DNA of 5,732 bases from Clostridiales bacterium UBA4959 (lineage in GTDB: Bacteria > Bacillota > Clostridia > Oscillospirales > CAG-272). Location of the stretch: assembly GCA_002397345.1 (NCBI GenBank), contig DHAH01000104.1, positions 25,063 through 30,794 on the forward strand, in the 5' to 3' direction. This document shows, piece after piece, positions 1 through 5,714 of the stretch. Both the position numbers and the translations under genes were made by a program. Numbering within the stretch: position 1 is the stretch's first letter; each line of letters begins with the position of its first letter. Under the pieces are notes generated by a model. The model saw only the letters and a program-made list of their open reading frames with translations. It was not told the DNA's origin and ran no database searches.

Positions 1-1980
1 GCCCAGTGTCTGCTTGTATTTGTCCGTGATATCGGGCGCGAGCTGCGTGTCAACGAGCCTGTACGCCTCATCCTCGAGCGAAGCCGCGTGCGTAATAATA
101 AAGCCGCTCACAATCGAATATTTTACGCCGGAAAGCTTGTATGACGCGTATATATAATCGGCTGTCGCCGCTGTCTTATCGGGATATTTCGGCGCGGCGG
201 CGGCGGGACGCTCGCACAGCAGTATCTGACGGCTTACGCCATTATAATAGAGCTGCTGGCGCATTAAATAGCCGCATAACAAGTCGATATTGGCAAGCGT
301 AATGCGTGACGCTAAATAATCGCTGCCCGCGGCGGTATCTTTATAGGCAAGATAGCCGTTCTCCTCCGGATACGGGTCAAACGCGAGCTGCCAGCCCATC
401 TCCCCTTCCTCGCCGCACATGGCGTCGAGCGCGTCTATCACCGATTTCGCGTCATAGGTAAGACGCGAATCGGAGGTAAGTTCCGCGTTCCAGGTTGAGC
501 CCAGCGCAATGAAAACCTCCGGACCCGCGCCCGCCGTAACGCGGACCGCGTTATACGCAATACGCAAAGCCGAGCCGTAAGCTTTTATAAAATCCGCAAG
601 GCTTGCTTCGCCGAGGTTGTAATACTTATTCGCGTTCTCGACGCCGCATCCGATTATATAACCCTGCACCCTGCCGTTCGGATAATTGTCCGCGCTGTAG
701 CGGCTTGCCAGAAACTCGCACGCGGCTCGCAGATACGCGACTCCCGACGCGGTTTCGGTGTTGAACGCCGTGTATACAGCCGACGGCACGGAAGCGGGGT
801 GACTGAACACGCGGTTTTCTGACGATGAGCCGGTGGCGGAGGTCGTGAGCCGCAGATATACGCGGATGCCGCTCTCCGTAGACCGCCGTATCGACGCGTC
901 GAGCGCCGATACATAATCGTTATTGGCGGCATAAACGGCTCCGTCGGAGATGAAGGTCACGCCCGACCCGGTCAGCGTCATCAATTTAGGCAGGCTGACC
1001 TCTATCACTGTCTGTGCTGTACCGCTGTCTATAAGCGAACCAGCCGACTCCGCGGGAGAGGCGCCCTTTATCAGCGCCGAGCGTTCGTTTTCTGTTTCAA
1101 TGAGCGCGATATGTTCGGGATTGGATATGTATTTATAACCGTCGAGCAACAGCGGCACACCGTCGCGCCAGGCGACAACGGCAAATTTAGAATTAATGCG
1201 CGAGGTTCCGTCGCCGCGGTAGAGCGGTATCTCGAAGACAAACGAATGCACAGCGGCGGAGCTGTCGACCGGGCGGAGCGCCGACAGCGTCGCCGCGTCG
1301 GCATCCTGCCAGCAGTCAAGTTCATACAGCTCCAGTTCGTATCCGCGTAGCTTGTATAACGCCGCTTCAGTCAGCGCGCCTTCGATTTTTATCGTGTCAG
1401 AGGAGGTTTCTTTGCAGGATGTGACCTCCGCGTAACCGTTATCATTTGATATATAGGTCGAAACGGGCACGAGCGACAGAATTTTTATATCGCCGCGCAG
1501 CTCGCCGGCAAACACTATGCGAAGCTGCCCCACATAATCGGAAGGCACCGGAAGATACGCCGTCTGCACGCCCGTTGCGGCGCTGAGCTCAACCGTGCGG
1601 CTGCGCTCGCCGGAAAAATCGGGGCTGGCATAGGTGGTGTAATACAATGTCACCGATTTGCAGCCCGCGCCGTTTATCAGCCGCAGGCGCAGCGCGTTGG
1701 CGTTTGTAAAATTGTTATAACGCAGTTCGGTGGTTTCGATAAACGGGTCGGTGTCGGACACTTCGAAAACCAGCGCGCCGTCGCCGCCGGTTATGAGAAC
1801 GCCTCCGCTCGCGTACCAGCGGTCGGTCAGGCATTTTTTTGCGATTTCTATCTCTTCCGGAGTTTTGGGCGCATTGTCACCGATATTCTCCGCCCGAATT
1901 ACGCAGGTAAGCGAAATCGCGCATAGAATCACAGCGACAACCGCCGCCGTCAGATTAAATTTTCTTTTATAATAATACAT
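1..1980 (-). CDS. Secreted DUF5722-like, glycoside-hydrolase-like protein (3' end outside window)
   Basis: I translated the complement from the ATG at 1980-1978 and found 660 codons with no stop, so the gene is open at the left edge and lacks its C-terminus. An in-frame TAA lies just upstream, making this the first possible ATG. Residues 1-30 form a signal peptide: KRK near the start, a hydrophobic stretch at about 11-28, and a likely cut after IRA (A30), so the product is exported. Residues about 60-175 look like a beta-sandwich, carbohydrate-binding-like region. Residues 180-290 form a second beta-rich part ending in YISNPE. From about 320 the pattern is TIM-barrel-like (GIRVYLRLT 371-379, YIIG 441-444, PYPEE 536-540, ILLCE 586-590). 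This order matches my recollection of DUF5722, a family of unknown function related to clan GH-A hydrolases. Several expected active-site positions are changed (see findings), so activity is doubtful. It is divergent from the sugar-enzyme genes at 2198 onward. Family call from memory, not searched. Confidence 0.8.
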   Translation of the reverse strand, partial: MYYYKRKFNLTAAVVAVILCAISLTCVIRAENIGDNAPKTPEEIEIAKKCLTDRWYASGGVLITGGDGALVFEVSDTDPFIETTELRYNNFTNANALRLRLINGAGCKSVTLYYTTYASPDFSGERSRTVELSAATGVQTAYLPVPSDYVGQLRIVFAGELRGDIKILSLVPVSTYISNDNGYAEVTSCKETSSDTIKIEGALTEAALYKLRGYELELYELDCWQDADAATLSALRPVDSSAAVHSFVFEIPLYRGDGTSRINSKFAVVAWRDGVPLLLDGYKYISNPEHIALIETENERSALIKGASPAESAGSLIDSGTAQTVIEVSLPKLMTLTGSGVTFISDGAVYAANNDYVSALDASIRRSTESGIRVYLRLTTSATGSSSENRVFSHPASVPSAVYTAFNTETASGVAYLRAACEFLASRYSADNYPNGRVQGYIIGCGVENANKYYNLGEASLADFIKAYGSALRIAYNAVRVTAGAGPEVFIALGSTWNAELTSDSRLTYDAKSVIDALDAMCGEEGEMGWQLAFDPYPEENGYLAYKDTAAGSDYLASRITLANIDLLCGYLMRQQLYYNGVSRQILLCERPAAAAPKYPDKTAATADYIYASYKLSGVKYSIVSGFIITHAASLEDEAYRLVDTQLAPDITDKYKQTLG

Positions 1981-2031
1981 TTTTTATAAGCCATATTGTT
2001 TTAAACGCAGCTCGGTTTATCATTCCAGTTT

Positions 2032-2060
2032 ATTATAACACTATGTACAGCATATGACAA
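2032..2060 (-). promoter_or_regulatory. Sigma-A promoter with extended -10 for the secreted protein gene
   Basis: Read on the minus strand, the -35 box is TTGTCA (2060-2055, five of six consensus bases), the spacer is 17 bp, and the -10 box is a perfect TATAAT (2037-2032) preceded by TGT, which makes an extended -10. Transcription would start near 2025, giving a leader of about 45 nt. That leader has no recognisable Shine-Dalgarno sequence before the ATG at 1980. Confidence 0.75.
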
Positions 2061-2102
2061 TAAATATTTTACAAACAAGCCGTTAACATATTCACTTCAC
2101 TC

Positions 2103-2131
2103 TTGACAATATCTCCAAGTTGCAATATAAT
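2103..2131 (+). promoter_or_regulatory. Consensus sigma-A promoter for the first oxidoreductase gene
   Basis: A perfect TTGACA (2103-2108) and a perfect TATAAT (2126-2131) are separated by the ideal 17 bp. Transcription should start near 2138, leaving a leader of about 60 nt that is very AT-rich up to the ribosome binding site. Such a strong promoter normally needs a repressor to be controlled, but I found no convincing operator palindrome over it. Confidence 0.85.
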
Positions 2132-2182
2132 GTTGCTCGGAATCTGTTATATATCTGAGAATTTTTATATTAATTTTATATC

Positions 2183-2187
2183 GGAGG
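2183..2187 (+). promoter_or_regulatory. Ribosome binding site GGAGG of the first oxidoreductase gene
   Basis: GGAGG ends 10 nt before the ATG at 2198 and fixes that start. The preceding leader (about 2155-2180) is almost pure A/T and so probably unstructured, which favours efficient initiation. Confidence 0.8.
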
Positions 2188-2197
2188 AACATTCCAA

Positions 2198-3283
2198 ATG
2201 GAAAAAGTCAGAATAGGTATAATCGGATGCGGAGGCATCGCTAACGGCAAGCATATGCCGTCACTGAGCAAACTGCACAACATCGAGATGGTCGCATTCT
2301 GCGATATCGTCGTCGAGCGCGCCGAAGCCGCGAAAAGCCGTTATGGCGCTCCCGGAGCGGCTGTTTATACCGATTACACCAAGTTGCTTGAGGACAAGTC
2401 TATCGACGTCGTCCATGTGCTGACCCCCAACCGCATGCACAGCACCATCACTGTCGCCGCGCTCGAAGCGGGTAAGCATGTAATGTGCGAAAAGCCCATG
2501 GCAATCAACTCTGCGGAAGCCAAAAATATGCTCGATGCGGCGAAACGCACCGGCAAAAAGCTCACTATCGGCTATCAGAGCCGTCACCGCTCGGACAGCC
2601 TCTACCTCAAGCGTGAAGCAGAGAGCGGCACCTTCGGCGATATCTACTACGCCAAAGCGACCGCTATCCGCCGCCGCGCCGTTCCGACCTGGGGCGTGTT
2701 CCTGAATGAATACGAGCAGGGCGGCGGTCCGCTGATCGACATCGGCACGCACGCGCTCGACCTCACGCTCTGGATCATGGATAACTACAAACCCAAGTAC
2801 TGCGTTGGCACAACATATCATATGCTTAATAAGAACTCCCCCGACCTGCAGGGCAACGCGTGGGGCGGCTGGGATCCCGATAAGTTCACCGTCGAGGACA
2901 GCGCGTTCGGCTTTGTCGTCATGGAGAACGGCGCGACCATCCACCTCGAAGCTTCGTGGGCGCTTAATACGCTCGACGTGCGCGAGGCGGTCACCTCTGT
3001 CTGCGGTACGCTCGCAGGCGCTGACATGAACGACGGCGTCCGTATCAACGGCGTCCGCAACGGACGTCAGTACGTATTTAAACCCAGTTTCTCAGCCGGC
3101 GGCGTCGCGTTCAACGACGGCGATACGGGTGAAGCGCCTGAAGTTCGTGAAGCGCGCTTGTGGATTGACGCGGTTATCAACGATAAGCCGACCGTCGTAC
3201 TGCCTGAGCAGGCCTTCTGCGTCACACAGATCCTCGAGGGTATCTACAAGTCCGCAGCGTCTGGCACAGCCTACCACTTCTAA
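2198..3283 (+). CDS. Gfo/Idh/MocA family NAD(P)-dependent oxidoreductase
   Basis: The 361-residue product is full length for the family and cytoplasmic, with no signal peptide. A Rossmann fold opens the protein: GIIGCGGIA at 7-15 binds the dinucleotide, and VVHVLTPNRMH (71-81) is the usual strand and turn after it. The family's EKP signature is at 98-100, with Lys99 as the expected catalytic lysine. The C-terminal sheet domain carries GGGPLIDIGTHALDL at 175-189, where Asp181 and His185 are the usual Dx3H catalytic pair. Members oxidise or reduce a hydroxyl of sugars, glycosides or inositols. The stretch around AVPTWGVFLNEYEQGGGP resembles clostridial and Paenibacillus members related to glycoside 3-oxidases such as DgpA, but substrate and cofactor cannot be read from sequence. 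It is first in a same-strand group with a sugar isomerase-type gene and a second Gfo paralogue, behind its own consensus promoter and GGAGG site. Confidence 0.93.
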   Translation: MEKVRIGIIGCGGIANGKHMPSLSKLHNIEMVAFCDIVVERAEAAKSRYGAPGAAVYTDYTKLLEDKSIDVVHVLTPNRMHSTITVAALEAGKHVMCEKPMAINSAEAKNMLDAAKRTGKKLTIGYQSRHRSDSLYLKREAESGTFGDIYYAKATAIRRRAVPTWGVFLNEYEQGGGPLIDIGTHALDLTLWIMDNYKPKYCVGTTYHMLNKNSPDLQGNAWGGWDPDKFTVEDSAFGFVVMENGATIHLEASWALNTLDVREAVTSVCGTLAGADMNDGVRINGVRNGRQYVFKPSFSAGGVAFNDGDTGEAPEVREARLWIDAVINDKPTVVLPEQAFCVTQILEGIYKSAASGTAYHF

Positions 3284-3285
3284 AA

Positions 3286-3472
3286 ACGAGGGTGACGAGG
3301 GACGAAGGATACGAGGGAACGTTGGGGGCTTTTTTGAGGAAAAATCCCCCAAACCCCCTTAAACCTTTTAAAAATAATTATTATTTAATAATGAATTTTG
3401 CTTTAATTTGCGGGGTGTGGGGGGAGCTTCTCCCCCCACGCGTATCCCCCGTATCCCCGTTCCCAGTTCCCA
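3286..3472. repeat. Fold-back G/C-run intergenic element, repeat-like
   Basis: This fills almost the whole gap between two genes and is unlike the flanking DNA. It begins 3 bases after the stop codon with four ACGAGGG-type units (3286-3292, 3295-3301, 3302-3308 as ACGAAGG, 3311-3317). It then has a hairpin (3322-3334 with 3340-3352, one mismatch), an A/T core with the palindrome ATTATTTAATAAT (3380-3392), a 10-bp GC hairpin (3417-3439), and four units of GTATCCC/GTTCCC type (3442-3472). The right end read in reverse contains GGATACG and GGGAACG words that also occur at the left end, so the ends are imperfect inverted repeats. I see no coding potential and no target-site duplication. It could be a MITE- or REP-like repeat, or a processing or termination structure; only one copy is in the window. 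Confidence 0.55.
3417..3439 (+). terminator. Perfect GC hairpin without U-tract, possible terminator or RNA-stability element
   Basis: GTGGGGGGAG (3417-3426) pairs perfectly with CTCCCCCCAC (3430-3439) around a three-base CTT loop, and can extend by a wobble and a GC pair. No T-run follows, so it is not a textbook intrinsic terminator. It may terminate weakly, block 3' exonucleases, or simply be an arm of the surrounding repeat-like element. Confidence 0.4.
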
Positions 3473-3489
3473 ACTAAAATCTACAAACT

Positions 3490-3494
3490 GGAGG
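3490..3494 (+). promoter_or_regulatory. Ribosome binding site GGAGG of the sugar isomerase-type gene
   Basis: GGAGG ends 9 nt before the ATG at 3504 and supports that start. I found no convincing promoter immediately upstream, so the gene probably depends on read-through from the promoter at 2103-2131. Confidence 0.8.
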
Positions 3495-3503
3495 TAACGC
3501 ACA

Positions 3504-4472
3504 ATGAAACTCGGCGTTTTTTCCGCGCTTTACGGAGGAATGACCTTCGACGCGGCGCTGGCGAAGCTGAAATCGCTCGGTGTGGAGTCGGTGGAAATAC
3601 CGGCGGGCGGGTATCCGGGCAAAGCCCACTGCGACCCCGAAAAATTGCTTGCCGACCGCGACGCGTTTTTCAAATTTGTACAAACCATAGAAAAATACGG
3701 GCTTGATGTCTGCGCGCTGTCGGTACATGGCAATCCCGTCCACCCCGACAAGGCAATCGCAAAAGCGTTTGACGACGATTTCCGACGCGCCGTTTTAATG
3801 GCTGAAAAGCTGGGCGTTGACACGATCGTCACGTTCTCCGGCTGCCCCGGTGACAGTGAAGGTTCGAAATATCCCAACTGGGTCACCTGCCCGTGGCCGG
3901 ACGATTTCCTGAAGATACTTGATTATCAATGGAATGAAGTGCTGATCCCCTATTGGAAAGAAGCCGTCGCTTTTGCAAACGCGCACGGCGTAACCAAAAT
4001 CGCGCTTGAGATGCATCCCGGTTTCTGCGTTTATAACCCCGAAACCTGCCTCCGGCTCCGCGCGGCGGTCGGTCCGACAATCGGCGCGAACTTCGACCCC
4101 TCGCATCTGATCTGGCAGGACATCGACCCTGTGCTTGCCATCCGCAAGCTCGCGGACGCTATTTACCATGTGCACGCGAAGGATACAAAAATCGATCCGT
4201 ACAACTCGCGCACCGACGGAGTGCTCGACACCAAGCATTACGGCGACGAGCTGCACCGCAGTTGGGTTTTCCGCGCGGTCGGATACGGCAACGGAATGCA
4301 GTATTGGCGCGACATAGTCAGCAACCTGCGTCTTGTCGGTTATGACAAGGTTATGTCCATCGAGCACGAAGACAGCCTGATGAGCATTGACGAGGGTCTG
4401 GGCAAAGCCGTTGATTTCCTGCGGAAAGCGATCATTTCCGAGCCGAAGCCCGGCTCTATGGCGTGGGCATAA
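3504..4472 (+). CDS. Sugar phosphate isomerase/epimerase-type TIM-barrel protein
   Basis: The 322-residue product is a complete (beta/alpha)8 protein of the xylose-isomerase-like (AP endonuclease 2) superfamily, starting MKLGVFSALYGG and lacking a signal peptide. Strand-end residues that hold the metal ion in this superfamily are in order: Glu169 (IALEMHPG), Asp198 and His201 (NFDPSHL), His224 (YHVHAKD) and Glu287 (SIEHED). The conserved early motif GGYPGKAHCDP is at 35-45, and TFSGCPGDSEG is at 110-120. I recognise this as a family common in Bacillota next to Gfo/Idh/MocA genes. Relatives epimerise or isomerise sugars, and some act on 3-keto-glycosides (YcjR epimerase, DgpC of C-deglycosylation). 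Here it sits between two Gfo-type oxidoreductases, so a keto-sugar or keto-glycoside substrate is likely. The reaction itself (epimerase, isomerase or lyase) cannot be decided from sequence. Confidence 0.88.
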   Translation: MKLGVFSALYGGMTFDAALAKLKSLGVESVEIPAGGYPGKAHCDPEKLLADRDAFFKFVQTIEKYGLDVCALSVHGNPVHPDKAIAKAFDDDFRRAVLMAEKLGVDTIVTFSGCPGDSEGSKYPNWVTCPWPDDFLKILDYQWNEVLIPYWKEAVAFANAHGVTKIALEMHPGFCVYNPETCLRLRAAVGPTIGANFDPSHLIWQDIDPVLAIRKLADAIYHVHAKDTKIDPYNSRTDGVLDTKHYGDELHRSWVFRAVGYGNGMQYWRDIVSNLRLVGYDKVMSIEHEDSLMSIDEGLGKAVDFLRKAIISEPKPGSMAWA

Positions 4473-4474
4473 AT

Positions 4475-4496
4475 TGTGAAAGCTAAAGTTTTCACA
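4475..4496. promoter_or_regulatory. Inverted repeat overlapping a -35 box, candidate operator
   Basis: TGTGAAA (4475-4481) and TTTCACA (4490-4496) form a 7-bp inverted repeat separated by 8 bp, directly after the stop codon of the sugar isomerase-type gene. The right arm contains the candidate -35 box TTCACA. A protein bound here would block that promoter. In RNA the same bases form a hairpin that competes with a second one (4482-4488 with 4500-4507). Confidence 0.4.
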
Positions 4497-4519
4497 TAAC
4501 TTTTAGCCATTAGTATACT
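4491..4519 (+). promoter_or_regulatory. Candidate sigma-A promoter for the second oxidoreductase gene
   Basis: TTCACA (4491-4496) and TATACT (4514-4519) each match five of six consensus bases with a 17-bp spacer. Transcription would start near 4526 and give a leader of about 107 nt before the ATG at 4633. The promoter lies in a 160-bp gap, which fits independent expression of the last gene, though read-through from upstream is also possible. Confidence 0.5.
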
Positions 4520-4539
4520 TTGTGATTTCAAATATAAGT

Positions 4540-4554
4540 GCGGCGTTCTGCCGC
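4540..4554 (+). other. Small GC hairpin in the leader of the second oxidoreductase gene
   Basis: GCGGC (4540-4544) and GCCGC (4550-4554) pair around the loop GTTCT. No T-run follows. It lies just downstream of the predicted start point at about 4526, so it would be the 5' structure of the leader RNA; alternatively it is a weak end signal for the preceding gene. Confidence 0.4.
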
Positions 4555-4591
4555 CCGAATAAATGTCCAAATAATATAAATTGCGATCATG

Positions 4592-4618
4592 AAAGGACGC
4601 GTGTAAAAGAACGCGCGT
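4592..4618 (+). promoter_or_regulatory. AAAGG Shine-Dalgarno-like sequence followed by an 8-bp hairpin
   Basis: AAAGG (4592-4596) is the only purine-rich ribosome-binding-like sequence near the last gene, but it lies 36 nt before the ATG at 4633. The 22 bases between 4597 and 4618 fold into a stem of ACGCGTGT with ACGCGCGT (eight pairs, one G-U) around AAAAGA. Folding leaves 14 nt between the hairpin and the ATG, so the structure may bring the site to the start codon. This is inference from base pairing only. Confidence 0.4.
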
Positions 4619-4632
4619 TATGGCATGTAAAA

Positions 4633-5682
4633 ATGAAAAAAAATCTTGTTATCGTCGGTTACGGCGGAATGGGCGGCTGGCACGCCGATTGCGCGCTGCG
4701 CAGCGATGTTGTGAACCTCGCCGGCGTATATGACATCAAGCCCGAACGCAACGAATACGCGCGCTCGAAAGGCATTTTCGCCTATGATTCCTTCGAGGCT
4801 GTGCTCGCCGACCCGAAGGTTGATATTATCACCATCGCGACCCCCAACGAAATGCACTGCCCGATAGCGTGCAAAGCGCTTGAAGCCGGCAAGAACGTCA
4901 TATCCGAAAAGCCTGTGACGCTTTCCTCCGCGCTGCTGGAAAAGATGATAGCCGCCGCGACAAAGAGCGGCAAGCTGTTCACCGTTCACCAGAACCGCCG
5001 CTGGGACAACGAGATCCTTGCGGTCAAGGAGATAAAAGAAAGCGGTAAGCTGGGCGAAATCTTCAACGTTGAGTCGCGCGTTCACGGCTCGCGCGGTATA
5101 CCCGGCGACTGGCGCGCTGAAAAAGAACATGGCGGCGGTATGCTGCTCGACTGGGGCGTCCACCTCATCGATCAGGCGCTGTTTGCTTTCCCGGACGACC
5201 CGGTAGTCGGCGTTTTCGCGCGCTTCGACTTCATCACCAACGCGGAAGTCGATGACGGCTGCCGCGTCAACTTGATCTTCGAGTCGGGACTGCAATATTA
5301 TGTCGAGGTCGGAACCTCAAACTTCATCCAGCTCCCGCGTATGTACATCCAAGGTACCAACGGCTCCGCGCTCATCAGCGACTGGGGCAGACCGATGCAG
5401 GTCGTCTGCTGCCACAACTGGGACGAAAAGGATATCGTGCCGATCCAGGCCGCTTCAGGCATTACAAAGACGATGGCGCCGCGCAACGACAAGACCATTA
5501 CATCGTTCGAGCAGCCGCTTCCCGCTTCTGATGTGCATGATTTCTACCGCAACGTTGTCAAAGCGATCGACGGTAAAGAAACCCAGCTCATCACACACGC
5601 CCAAATGCGCCGCGTGATGAAGGTTATGGAAGCCTCGTTCGAGTCCGACCGCACCGGCGAAGTAGTTCGCTGCAAAATATAA
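4633..5682 (+). CDS. Gfo/Idh/MocA family oxidoreductase, scyllo-inositol-dehydrogenase-like
   Basis: The frame is open from an ATG at 4522, but the family fold begins at MKKNLVIVGYGGMGG, so I place the start at 4633 (349 residues). The 37 residues upstream of it look non-coding. The Rossmann motif VGYGGMG is at 8-14, TIATPNEMH at 67-75, and the EKP signature at 92-94 gives catalytic Lys93. NRRWD at 121-125 is typical of the YvaA/IolW and YdgJ branch. GGGMLLDWGVHLIDQ at 167-181 supplies Asp173 and His177 of the Dx3H pair. The branch includes NADP-dependent scyllo-inositol dehydrogenases and glycoside dehydrogenases, so a cyclitol or sugar substrate is likely but unproven. It shares only the fold-level motifs with the oxidoreductase at 2198, so the two probably handle different steps or substrates. 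No Shine-Dalgarno sequence stands at normal distance from this ATG. Confidence 0.9.
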   Translation: MKKNLVIVGYGGMGGWHADCALRSDVVNLAGVYDIKPERNEYARSKGIFAYDSFEAVLADPKVDIITIATPNEMHCPIACKALEAGKNVISEKPVTLSSALLEKMIAAATKSGKLFTVHQNRRWDNEILAVKEIKESGKLGEIFNVESRVHGSRGIPGDWRAEKEHGGGMLLDWGVHLIDQALFAFPDDPVVGVFARFDFITNAEVDDGCRVNLIFESGLQYYVEVGTSNFIQLPRMYIQGTNGSALISDWGRPMQVVCCHNWDEKDIVPIQAASGITKTMAPRNDKTITSFEQPLPASDVHDFYRNVVKAIDGKETQLITHAQMRRVMKVMEASFESDRTGEVVRCKI

Positions 5683-5694
5683 ACCGAATCTGTC

Positions 5695-5714
5695 ATGGGC
5701 GGCGCGCCGCCCAT
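5695..5714 (+). terminator. Perfect 20-base GC palindrome after the last gene
   Basis: ATGGGCGGCG (5695-5704) is followed exactly by its reverse complement (5705-5714), starting 12 bases after the stop codon. As RNA it gives a hairpin of eight or more mostly GC pairs. The following bases are AATATAAG rather than a T-run, so it would be an atypical terminator or a transcript-end stabiliser; a palindromic protein-binding site is also possible. It contains GGCGCGCC at its centre. Confidence 0.45.

Noticed and set aside
654..1350. Frames on the plus strand and other minus frames inside the secreted protein gene
   Set aside because: They are shadows of the 660-codon minus-strand frame, which has a signal peptide, protein-like domains and an upstream promoter; the shadows have arginine/proline- or serine-rich compositions typical of wrong-frame reading.
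2068..2090. LacI-type or cre-like operator in the shared promoter gap (around AACAAGCCGTTAAC)
   Set aside because: The central CCG and flanking bases resemble such operators, but the half-sites are too poorly symmetric and several consensus positions fail.
2261..2944. 227-codon minus-strand frame opposite the first oxidoreductase
   Set aside because: It is antisense to clear Gfo/Idh/MocA motifs, arises from GC-biased third positions, and has no promoter or ribosome binding site. The 190- and 225-codon frames opposite the other two genes fail for the same reason.
3322..3360. Classical rho-independent terminator after the first oxidoreductase
   Set aside because: The hairpin 3322-3334/3340-3352 is followed by A and C runs rather than T, and its own T-run lies inside the stem-loop; better treated as part of the fold-back element.
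3292..3477. 61-codon plus-strand frame in the gap between the first two plus-strand genes
   Set aside because: It starts inside the preceding tandem words, translates the fold-back element into low-complexity sequence, and lacks a ribosome binding site.
4522..4632. N-terminal extension of 37 residues on the second oxidoreductase (ATG at 4522)
   Set aside because: The extension runs through a GC hairpin and AT-rich leader, has unusual composition, has no ribosome binding site at 4522, and precedes the point where the Rossmann strand normally begins. The ATG at 4633 fits the family.
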